A stretch of DNA of 11,112 bases from Fodinibacter sp045807225 (GTDB lineage Bacteria > Actinomycetota > Actinomycetes > Actinomycetales > Dermatophilaceae): NCBI GenBank assembly GCA_045807225.1, contig JBJMHU010000215.1, forward strand, positions 1-11,112, written 5' to 3'. The notes under the pieces are model-generated. The model did not search any database. It was not told where the DNA came from and saw only the letters and a program-made list of their open reading frames with translations. The translations under genes and the position numbers were made by a program. This document shows, in pieces, positions 1 through 5,949 of this stretch; the first letter of the stretch is position 1, and every line of letters begins with the position of its first letter.

Positions 1-1
1 G

Positions 2-559
2 ATGATCGACGAGACCCTGTTCGACGCCGAGGAGAAGATGGAGAAGGCCGTCGAGGTCGCCAAGGACGGCTTCGCCGGCATCCGCACCGGCCGCGCCCAC
101 CCGGGGATGTTCCAGAAGATCCTCGTCGACTACTACGGCGCTCCCACCCCGCTGCAACAGCTCGCGTCGTTCCAGAACCCCGAGGCGCGCACGATCATCA
201 TCAGCCCGTTCGACAAGTCCTCGATGCACGCCATCGAGAAGGCCATCCAGCAGGCCGACCTCGGCGTGAACCCCAGCAACGACGGCACCATCATCCGCTG
301 CGTGATGCCGGTGCTCACCGAGGAGCGTCGCCGCGAGTACGTCAAGATGGCGCACTCCCAGGCCGAGGACGCGAAGGTCTCGGTGCGCAACATCCGCCGC
401 CACGCCAAGACGACGCTCGAGAAGCTCGTCAAGGACGGCGAGGTCGGCGAGGACGAGGGCTCGCGCGCCGAGAAGGAGCTCGAGGGCGTCACCAAGAAGC
501 ACGTCGACCAGATCGACGACCTGCTGCAGCGCAAGGAGGCCGAGCTCCTCGACGTCTGA
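2..559 (+). CDS. frr: Ribosome recycling factor
   Basis: Cytoplasmic translation factor that, with EF-G, splits the post-termination 70S ribosome so it can be reused. The 185-residue product matches the usual length of the family, so the ATG at base 2 is probably the true start even though its ribosome binding site lies off the window. Visible family features are the N-terminal three-helix-bundle strand with the conserved RTGRAHP stretch (about residues 28-34; most homologues have Ser where this has His), the beta-rich hinge domain containing ISPFDKS and GTIIRCVMP, and the C-terminal helix starting LTEERRREYVK. The gene precedes cdsA by 33 bases, the standard actinobacterial order, in which pyrH usually lies just upstream. 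Family identity is essentially certain from sequence. Confidence 0.97.
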   Translation: MIDETLFDAEEKMEKAVEVAKDGFAGIRTGRAHPGMFQKILVDYYGAPTPLQQLASFQNPEARTIIISPFDKSSMHAIEKAIQQADLGVNPSNDGTIIRCVMPVLTEERRREYVKMAHSQAEDAKVSVRNIRRHAKTTLEKLVKDGEVGEDEGSRAEKELEGVTKKHVDQIDDLLQRKEAELLDV

Positions 560-592
560 GGCCCTCTCGACGTCTCCGAGCGCCTGACCGCC

Positions 593-1486
593 ATGACCGA
601 CGCCCCAGCCGACACCGTGGACCCCACCGACGGCGTGCCCGATGCTCCCGTCGAGGATGCCGCGCCGCCGCCTCCCAAGGGCGGCCGAGACCTGCGGGCG
701 GCCGTGGGCGTGGGTCTGCTCCTGGCCGGCCTGGTCATCGGCAGCCTGGTGCTCGACCCCCGGGCCTTCCTCGTGGTCATCGTCGTGGCGGTGTCGTACG
801 GCGCCTGGGAGCTGCGTCGCGCCATCGCCACCCGGGGCATGGTGGTGCCGCTGGTCCCGCTGCTGCTCGGCGCTGTCGGCATGCTGGTCTCGGCCTACCA
901 GCGCGGTGCGGGGGCGCTCGTCGTCACCTTCGGCCTGACCATCGTCGGCCTGCTCGTCTGGCGGGTGGCCGACGGGCTCGCCGGCGCCGCCCGCGACCTG
1001 AGCGCCTCCGCCCTCGTCGTGTTCTACCCGATCTTCCTCGGCGGGTTCGCGTCGATGATGCTCGCGGCGCCCGACGACGGCCGGCAGCGCATCGTCGTGT
1101 TCATCCTGGTCACCGTGTTCTCCGACATCGGCGGGTATGCCGTCGGGGTCGTGTTCGGCCGGCACCCCATGGCGCCGTCGCTGAGCCCGAAGAAGTCGTG
1201 GGAGGGGTTCGCCGGATCGGTCGCCTCGTGTGCCGCCGTGGGGGCCATCTCGCTTCCGCTCATCCTCGGCGGCCAGTGGTGGCAGGGCGCCCTGCTCGGC
1301 GTCGCCGCGGCATCCGGGGCGACCCTGGGTGACCTCATCGAGTCGAGCATCAAGCGTGACCTCGGCATCAAGGACATGGGGGCGCTGCTGCCCGGGCACG
1401 GCGGCCTGATGGACCGCCTCGACTCGCTCGTCGTCGTCGCGCCCGTCGCGTGGGCACTGCTGCTCTGGTTCGTGCCGCTGGGCTGA
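593..1486 (+). CDS. cdsA: Phosphatidate cytidylyltransferase (CDP-diglyceride synthase)
   Basis: Integral membrane enzyme that makes CDP-diacylglycerol from phosphatidic acid and CTP, the branch point for phosphatidylinositol, phosphatidylglycerol and cardiolipin. The 297-residue product starts with a hydrophilic acidic, Pro-rich tail (about residues 1-33, including PPPPKGG), common in actinobacterial CdsA. About eight hydrophobic helices follow. The C-terminal family signature is complete at about residues 252-277: SIKRDLGIKDMG, then LLPGHGGLMDRLD, which contains the metal- and nucleotide-binding Asp residues. No strong ribosome binding site precedes the ATG. The 33-base gap from frr suggests co-transcription and possible translational coupling. 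The stop codon lies inside the left arm of a hairpin (1481-1499). Confidence 0.97.
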   Translation: MTDAPADTVDPTDGVPDAPVEDAAPPPPKGGRDLRAAVGVGLLLAGLVIGSLVLDPRAFLVVIVVAVSYGAWELRRAIATRGMVVPLVPLLLGAVGMLVSAYQRGAGALVVTFGLTIVGLLVWRVADGLAGAARDLSASALVVFYPIFLGGFASMMLAAPDDGRQRIVVFILVTVFSDIGGYAVGVVFGRHPMAPSLSPKKSWEGFAGSVASCAAVGAISLPLILGGQWWQGALLGVAAASGATLGDLIESSIKRDLGIKDMGALLPGHGGLMDRLDSLVVVAPVAWALLLWFVPLG

Positions 1487-1526
1487 GCCGGCCTCAGCCG
1501 GTCCAACCGGGCTGACGACCTCAGCC
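1481..1526. terminator. Tandem hairpins between convergent genes (probable bidirectional terminator)
   Basis: Two inverted repeats follow each other between cdsA and the converging minus-strand gene. The first pairs GGCTGAG (1481-1487) with CTCAGCC (1493-1499) across a 5-base loop and contains the cdsA stop. The second pairs GGCTGA (1510-1515) with TCAGCC (1521-1526) across 5 bases, and its right arm contains the stop of the opposing gene. The string CCTCAGCCGG occurs in both, 28 bases apart. There is no T-tract, as is common in GC-rich actinobacteria. Placement between convergent stops supports a terminator role; this is inference from position and pairing. Confidence 0.6.
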
Positions 1527-2387
1527 GGCCCAGCGGCGCAGGCCCAGCACCTGCTCCAGCGGCTCGGCCGGCTGCACGCGGAGCGTGCCGTCCTCCGCCT
1601 GCCTGGTCAGGCAGGTGACGCGGCCGGCGAGCCAGTGGTAGGTGTGCACCGACACCGGGCTGGCGCCCTCGTCGTACAGCCGCTGGGCGTGGGCGGGCAC
1701 CAGCTCGAGCGCGTCGTGCACCTGCACCGCGCTCGAGCACGGCTGGAGGATGACGGCGTGCCGGTGCGGCACGGCGAAGACGAAGCCGTTGCTCACGTCG
1801 AGCTCGGGGAGCCAGCGGCTGGCCGCGTCGTCGAGCAAGCGGACGAAGCTCGCGGTGTAGGGGGACTCGCCCGTCACGGCATACACGCTGGAGCCGTCCT
1901 GGCTGACCGGCTGCACGTCGAACTCCGTCGACCCCAGCAGGGCGAGCAGGTTGGCGCGGCCGGTGCCCAGCAGGCTCGGCACGGGGCGTCTCGTCGCGGC
2001 GATGCGCGAGTCGGCCAGGGTGACGACCGTCGTCGGCAGGTCGAGGGTGAGCACCTCATGGATGTGCGCGGTGAACGGGAACGCGTAGGAGAACCCCAGA
2101 TCGGTCGACTGCAGCTGCTCGGCCGCGACGAGCCGGGAGGTGAGGGCCGCGTCGAACTCGGCCGTGGACAGGGCGGCCACGTGGGCGTCGGCAGCGGCGG
2201 AGAGGCGCCGCAGGTGGGCGCGCACCGACGCCTCGTAGTGGTGGTCGTGGTGGTCGTCGTCGGCATCGGGAACCACGTGCGTCGGTCCGGGACCGGTGCG
2301 GGTGCCCTGCGGCTCGAGGACCGGTGCACTGTGCCTCCGTGTCCTCCGGAACCGCTCGAACACACGCATCGACACCTCATCCGCCAC
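1521..2387 (-). CDS. Conserved protein of unknown function, possibly related to DUF1444 (YtpQ-like)
   Basis: A 288-residue, probably cytoplasmic protein with no signal peptide or membrane segment. I chose the GTG at 2387 because a strong AGGGAGG ribosome binding site lies 6 bases upstream (2394-2400); an in-frame ATG at 2369 is a weaker alternative with only GAGG before it. The N-terminus is basic (MRVFERFRRTRR). It is followed by an unusual acidic/histidine stretch, DADDDHHDHHYEA (residues 41-53). The body has mixed alpha/beta blocks: LGFSYAFPF, LLGTGRANLLALL, STEFDVQP, SPYTASFVRLLDD and NGFVFAVPHRHAVILQP. The order 'R.NLL', then 'A..LL', then 'AVPH...L' recalls Bacillus YtpQ (DUF1444), but I compared from memory only, so the relation is tentative. 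The gene interrupts the frr-cdsA-rlmN neighbourhood in the opposite orientation. Function unknown. Confidence 0.8.
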   Translation of the reverse strand: MADEVSMRVFERFRRTRRHSAPVLEPQGTRTGPGPTHVVPDADDDHHDHHYEASVRAHLRRLSAAADAHVAALSTAEFDAALTSRLVAAEQLQSTDLGFSYAFPFTAHIHEVLTLDLPTTVVTLADSRIAATRRPVPSLLGTGRANLLALLGSTEFDVQPVSQDGSSVYAVTGESPYTASFVRLLDDAASRWLPELDVSNGFVFAVPHRHAVILQPCSSAVQVHDALELVPAHAQRLYDEGASPVSVHTYHWLAGRVTCLTRQAEDGTLRVQPAEPLEQVLGLRRWAG

Positions 2388-2393
2388 GTCCCG

Positions 2394-2400
2394 CCTCCCT
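2394..2400 (-). promoter_or_regulatory. Strong ribosome binding site deciding a GTG start
   Basis: Read on the minus strand, AGGGAGG ends 6 bases before the GTG at 2387. It is among the clearest Shine-Dalgarno sequences in the window and fixes the start of the unknown-function gene at GTG rather than at the ATG 18 bases further in. Confidence 0.7.
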
Positions 2401-2418
2401 GCGAAGCGCGACGCTCCC

Positions 2419-2424
2419 ACGGTA
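2419..2424 (-). promoter_or_regulatory. Possible -10 box for the minus-strand gene of unknown function
   Basis: On the minus strand TACCGT fits the actinobacterial TANNNT -10 pattern and would place a transcript start about 25 bases before the GTG at 2387, leaving room for its ribosome binding site. No convincing -35 element is visible. It lies in the 132-base divergent gap (2388-2519) shared with rlmN. Weak evidence. Confidence 0.3.
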
Positions 2425-2519
2425 GGGGCTTGCCGGTGGGCGCCGCCGTGGAACGCGAACAACTGGTGGGCAGTTCGGGTGCCGGGTCGGCCCCACCGAC
2501 CTGAGAGAATCGGGGCACC

Positions 2520-3737
2520 ATGTCTGACACCCCTGCTCCGCGACCTGCGCCCGGCCAGCTCACCTTCACCGCGCCGCGGCGAGGGAAGCCGCCGCGCCAC
2601 CTCGCCGACCTCACCCTCGCGCAGCGGCGGGAGGCCGCGGTCGCCCTGGGCCACCCCGCCTACCGGGCCGGTCAGCTCTCGACCCACTACTTCGAGCGCC
2701 TGGTCGACCGGCCCGAGGAGATGACCGACCTGCCCAAGGCCGTCCGCGAGGACCTGGTGGCCGACCTGCTCCCGACCCTGCTCACCCCGGTGCGCAGCCT
2801 CACCGCCGACCGAGGCGCCACCGTCAAGCAGGTGTGGCGGCTGTTCGACGGCGCGCTGGTCGAGTCGGTGCTGATGCGCTACCCCAACCGGGTCACGGTG
2901 TGCATCTCCAGCCAGGCCGGGTGCGGCATGAACTGCCCGTTCTGCGCCACCGGCCAGGAGGGGCTGACCCGCAACATGTCGACCGCCGAGATCGTCGAGC
3001 AGGTGGTGGGCGCCGCCCGGCTGCTGCGCCGGGGCGAGCTGCCCCTCATCGGTGGCGCCGAGCAGGGAGCCGGGCTCGGTGACGAGGCCGACGGGTCGGG
3101 TGACACCGAAAGCGCCACGGATGCCGGGTCGGGACCCACCCGGGTGAGCAACGTGGTCTTCATGGGGATGGGGGAGGCGCTCGCGAACTACAACGCGGCG
3201 ATCGGCGCCATCCGCCGGCTCACCGAACCCGCGCCATCCGGCCTGGGCATCTCGGCGCGCGGCATCACCATGTCGACCGTCGGGCTGGTGCCCGGCATCG
3301 ACCGCCTCACGGCGGAGGCCATCCCGGTCACCCTGGCCCTGTCGCTGCACGCCCCGGACGACGAGCTGCGCGACGAGCTGGTGCCGATCAACACCCGGTG
3401 GAAGGTCGACGAGGCGATCGACGCGGCCCATCGCTACTACGAGGCCACCGGCCGCCGGGTCAGCATCGAGTACGCCCTGATCCGCGACATCAACGATCAG
3501 GCGTGGCGGGCCGACCTGCTCGGCGAGAAGCTGGTCGCTCGGGGGCGCGGCTGGGTGCACGTCAACCCGATCCCGCTCAACCCGACCCCGGGCTCGAAGT
3601 GGACCGCGTCGCGCCGCGGGGTCGAGCAGCAGTTCGTCGAGCGGCTGCGGGCGCACGGCATCCCCACCACGGTGCGCGACACGCGCGGCTCCGACATCGA
3701 CGGTGCCTGCGGCCAGCTGGCCGCGGCCACCGCGTAG
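2520..3737 (+). CDS. rlmN: Dual-specificity 23S rRNA (A2503-C2) / tRNA (A37-C2) methyltransferase RlmN
   Basis: Radical-SAM enzyme that methylates C2 of A2503 in the peptidyl-transferase centre of 23S rRNA and A37 in some tRNAs. The cluster-binding CX3CX2C motif is present as Cys135, Cys139 and Cys142 (CGMNCPFC). Cys128 corresponds to the E. coli Cys118 and Cys397 (in DGACGQLA) to the methyl-carrying Cys355, so the ping-pong machinery is complete. The C-terminal NPIPLNP and VRDTRGSDI blocks are also present. At 405 residues it is about 20 longer than the E. coli enzyme, mainly through a Gly/Asp/Glu-rich insert at about residues 176-207. The usual GMGEPL motif reads GMGEAL here (Ala220). Only a weak GGGG precedes the ATG. 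A GAGAAT hexamer (2505-2510) nearby could be a -10 giving a very short leader. Confidence 0.96.
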   Translation: MSDTPAPRPAPGQLTFTAPRRGKPPRHLADLTLAQRREAAVALGHPAYRAGQLSTHYFERLVDRPEEMTDLPKAVREDLVADLLPTLLTPVRSLTADRGATVKQVWRLFDGALVESVLMRYPNRVTVCISSQAGCGMNCPFCATGQEGLTRNMSTAEIVEQVVGAARLLRRGELPLIGGAEQGAGLGDEADGSGDTESATDAGSGPTRVSNVVFMGMGEALANYNAAIGAIRRLTEPAPSGLGISARGITMSTVGLVPGIDRLTAEAIPVTLALSLHAPDDELRDELVPINTRWKVDEAIDAAHRYYEATGRRVSIEYALIRDINDQAWRADLLGEKLVARGRGWVHVNPIPLNPTPGSKWTASRRGVEQQFVERLRAHGIPTTVRDTRGSDIDGACGQLAAATA

Positions 3738-3743
3738 CCCCTC

Positions 3744-3749
3744 TAGAAT
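3744..3749 (+). promoter_or_regulatory. -10 box of a probably leaderless promoter
   Basis: TAGAAT matches TANNNT closely. The tandem GTG codons at 3753 and 3756 begin 4 and 7 bases after it, where transcription would be expected to start, and there is no Shine-Dalgarno sequence between. This arrangement is typical of actinobacterial leaderless genes. No clear -35 is seen in the end of rlmN. Confidence 0.55.
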
Positions 3750-3752
3750 TCG

Positions 3753-4946
3753 GTGGTGCGACGTACTCTGCCCGCGGTGACGGCCGCCCTCGCCCTGCTC
3801 CTTGCGGGGTGCGGGAGCGAGTCCGACCTCCCCAGCAGCCTGCGCAGCGCCGACAGCCACGCCACCTCCCACGCCGCGTCCTCGCCGGCCCCCGCGGCAT
3901 CCGCCGCCAAGGCGGCCGTCAAGGACGTCGCGCTGCGGGAGGGGGAGCGGTTCGAGAGCCTCCGCCTGCCCTCCGCGTACACCCCGAAGGCGCCCACCGG
4001 CACGGGCACCGACGACTACCGGTGCTTCCTGATCGACCCGAAGCTCACCACCGACCAGCTGGTCAGCGGCGTCCAGATCGCCCCCGACAACGCGGCGATC
4101 GTGCACCACGTCATCGTGTCGAAGGTCGAGCCCCAGGACGTCGCGAGGGCGCGCGCGCTCGACGCGAAGGACCCCGGTGACGGCTACACCTGCTTCGGCG
4201 GGGCGGGCATCGCCGGGGTGGCCGGCAACCTCGACAACGCCGACTGGGTCGGTGCCTGGGCGCCGGGCGGCGGCGAGCGGGTGATGGCCGACGACATCGG
4301 CATCCCTCTCGAGGCCGGCACCCAGCTCGTCGTGCAGATGCACTACAACCTGCTCGCCGGGAACGGCGCCGACCGCAGCACGGTGCGGCTGCGGCTGTCC
4401 GAGGCGAAGGGCAGCGCCAAGCAGGCGCTGCAGACGATGCTGCTCCCGGCCCCGGTCGAGCTGCCCTGCCGCGACAACCGCACCCAGGGCCTGTGCAACC
4501 GCACCGTCGCCGTCGCCGACCTCAAGCGCCGCTTCGGCGAGGACCCCGCGACGGCCGACCTGCTGCACCTGTTGTGCGGGCCGGTCGAGCCGAACCCGGT
4601 GCAGAGCTGCACCCGGCCGATCCGCAGCAAGGGCACCATCCGGGCGGTGTCCGGGCACATGCACCTGCTCGGCCGGGCGATCACCGTCGACGTCAACAAG
4701 GGCACCGCCAGGGCGCGGAGGGTGCTCGACATCCCGGTCTGGAACTTCGACGACCAGGGAAGCATCCCCCTCTCGAAGCCGCTCGACGTCGGCCCCGGCG
4801 ACACCGTCACGGTCACCTGCACCCACGACCAGGGGCTGCGCGACCTGCTGCCGGCCTTCAAGGGAACCCGCGAGCGCTACGTCGCCTGGGGTGAGGGCAC
4901 CACCGACGAGATGTGCCTCGGCATCGTCCTGCTGACCCCCCGCTGA
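3753..4946 (+). CDS. Lipoprotein with copper type II ascorbate-dependent monooxygenase-like fold
   Basis: Predicted exported lipoprotein of 397 residues. The short signal peptide (MVRRTLPAVTAALALLLAGC) ends in a clear lipobox LLAGC with Cys20. A low-complexity Ser/Ala linker (about 25-55) follows, then the catalytic module. It shows the ligands of peptidylglycine alpha-hydroxylating and dopamine beta-monooxygenases: the HH pair His118-His119 (VHHVIV) and His197 (VQMHYN) for the first copper, and His302/His304 (GHMHLLG) plus Met387 (TDEMCLG) for the second. Paired Cys residues (DYRCF, LPC, GLC, LLC, QSC, VTC) suggest disulfides, fitting an extracytoplasmic site. The start is GTG 3753 or 3756, just after a -10 box with no Shine-Dalgarno. 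Substrate and reductant are unknown; bacterial members of this fold are little studied, so enzyme activity is inference. Confidence 0.88.
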   Translation: MVRRTLPAVTAALALLLAGCGSESDLPSSLRSADSHATSHAASSPAPAASAAKAAVKDVALREGERFESLRLPSAYTPKAPTGTGTDDYRCFLIDPKLTTDQLVSGVQIAPDNAAIVHHVIVSKVEPQDVARARALDAKDPGDGYTCFGGAGIAGVAGNLDNADWVGAWAPGGGERVMADDIGIPLEAGTQLVVQMHYNLLAGNGADRSTVRLRLSEAKGSAKQALQTMLLPAPVELPCRDNRTQGLCNRTVAVADLKRRFGEDPATADLLHLLCGPVEPNPVQSCTRPIRSKGTIRAVSGHMHLLGRAITVDVNKGTARARRVLDIPVWNFDDQGSIPLSKPLDVGPGDTVTVTCTHDQGLRDLLPAFKGTRERYVAWGEGTTDEMCLGIVLLTPR

Positions 4947-4957
4947 ACCGCCGGTCG

Positions 4958-4970
4958 AGGGCTCAGCCCT
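4958..4970. terminator. Short palindrome between convergent genes
   Basis: AGGGC (4958-4962) pairs with GCCCT (4966-4970) around TCA, which is the stop codon of the minus-strand coiled-coil gene. It sits 12 bases past the stop of the copper lipoprotein gene, so it could end both transcripts. The stem is only 5 bp with a 3-base loop and no T-tract, so this is a weak call. Confidence 0.35.
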
Positions 4971-5841
4971 TCAGCTCCTCGAGCCGTTCACGCAGCCGAG
5001 CCGCCGCCTTGGCGGCCGAGCTCTCCTCGCGCTGCGCCGCGTGCTGCACCCCGGCCGCCGTCTCCGCGGCCTCGGTGGAGCCCGCCAGCCGGGCGTCCAG
5101 GTCGTCCAGCCGGCGGCGCGCCTCCTCCCGCTCCGCCGTGAGGCGTTCGCGACGCTCCTGCGCCTCGGTGGCGTCCTGCTCCGCCTGCGCGAGCACCGTG
5201 CGTGCCGTCTCGAGCGTCGACTCGGCCTCTGCCAGAGCCCCTTCGGCGTCGGCCACCCGGCGCCGCCGGGCTGCGTCGGCGTCGCCAGCCGGCTCGGATG
5301 CCGTGCTCGCCGGCGGTGTGGACGCCGCGGCGGCGTCCGGTGGCAGGGCCACCACCCGCGACAGGTCCACCGGTCCCAGACCGGTCGAGCTGAAGGTGTC
5401 GGTGAGCAGCCCGGTGGCCAGCGCCGCCCCGGCCACGGCGTCGACCATCGCCGAGCGCAGCGACTCCTCCACCTCCGCGGTGGTCGCCGCCGTGACCCGT
5501 CGCCCGGCGTCGCGGCCCAGGCCCGCCGCCTGCTCGGCCACCGCCCGGGTCAGCTGCCGGCGCTGCCGGTCCAGCGCGCGCAGCTCGTCGGCGCCCAGGG
5601 TCCCCTGGGCCGCGCGCAGCTGCCCGCCGAGCTCGAGCACCTGCTGCACGTCGTCGGCGTGCTGGCGCACCAGCTGGTTGAGCAGCCACGCCCCGGCGGT
5701 CGGCTTGCGCAGCGACTGCACCCGGGCGGCCAGCTCCGCGTCACCGGCGGCCTTGGCCTCCTTGGCCCGCGCGTTGCGCGCCGCGGTGAACTCCTCGGGT
5801 GCGAGCGCGTACAGATCGGCGGCGACGTCGTCGATGCTCAC
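4963..5841 (-). CDS. Coiled-coil protein of unknown function
   Basis: A 292-residue soluble, strongly charged protein. The N-terminal half (about 1-165) is helical and contains a run that I associate from memory with a common actinobacterial family of unknown function: RNARAKEAKAAGD, then LRKPTAGAWLLNQLVR (residues 44-59). An Ala/Pro/Ser linker (about 166-190) follows. The C-terminal part (about 190-290) is long-heptad coiled coil rich in Glu, Arg and Ala (AEAESTLETARTVLAQAEQ, RERLTAEREEARRRLDDLD). Ala content is very high. The start is GTG; a nearby ATG (5846-5848) is out of frame and meets a stop at once. There is no strong ribosome binding site and no signal or membrane segment. It converges on the copper lipoprotein gene and has its own 108-base upstream gap. 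No function can be assigned. Confidence 0.82.
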   Translation of the reverse strand: MSIDDVAADLYALAPEEFTAARNARAKEAKAAGDAELAARVQSLRKPTAGAWLLNQLVRQHADDVQQVLELGGQLRAAQGTLGADELRALDRQRRQLTRAVAEQAAGLGRDAGRRVTAATTAEVEESLRSAMVDAVAGAALATGLLTDTFSSTGLGPVDLSRVVALPPDAAAASTPPASTASEPAGDADAARRRRVADAEGALAEAESTLETARTVLAQAEQDATEAQERRERLTAEREEARRRLDDLDARLAGSTEAAETAAGVQHAAQREESSAAKAAARLRERLEELKG

Positions 5842-5918
5842 CCGCGCATCGTCTCAGGGATGCCGCGCCCGTGGGCGCCCCGCCGGACCTCGGAGCTCGA
5901 CCCCACCACGTACACAGC

Positions 5919-5939
5919 CCACGAGCACCGGTTTCGTGG
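5919..5939 (-). terminator. Hairpin after the LOG-like gene (possible operon end)
   Basis: CCACGA (5919-5924) and TCGTGG (5934-5939) form a 6-bp stem with a 9-base loop, 10 bases beyond the stop of the last gene in the minus-strand amine operon. There is no T-tract. Its position at the operon end is the main support. The rest of the 108-base gap (5842-5949) shows no recognisable element. Confidence 0.35.
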
Positions 5940-5949
5940 CCTTCGTGCG

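Noticed and set aside
3398..4180. 260-residue + strand open frame spanning the rlmN/lipoprotein junction
   Set aside because: Alternate-frame translation of RlmN and the lipoprotein N-terminus; Arg/Pro/Ala-rich with no motif. Both real frames are fixed by catalytic residues and a lipobox.
2388..4826. Minus-strand open frame continuing the 1521-2387 gene upstream to 4826 (1101 residues in total)
   Set aside because: It lies antisense to rlmN and the copper lipoprotein gene, has Gly/Arg/Val-rich low-complexity translation, and arises because GC-rich codon bias removes stops on the opposite strand. The real gene starts at GTG 2387 behind AGGGAGG.
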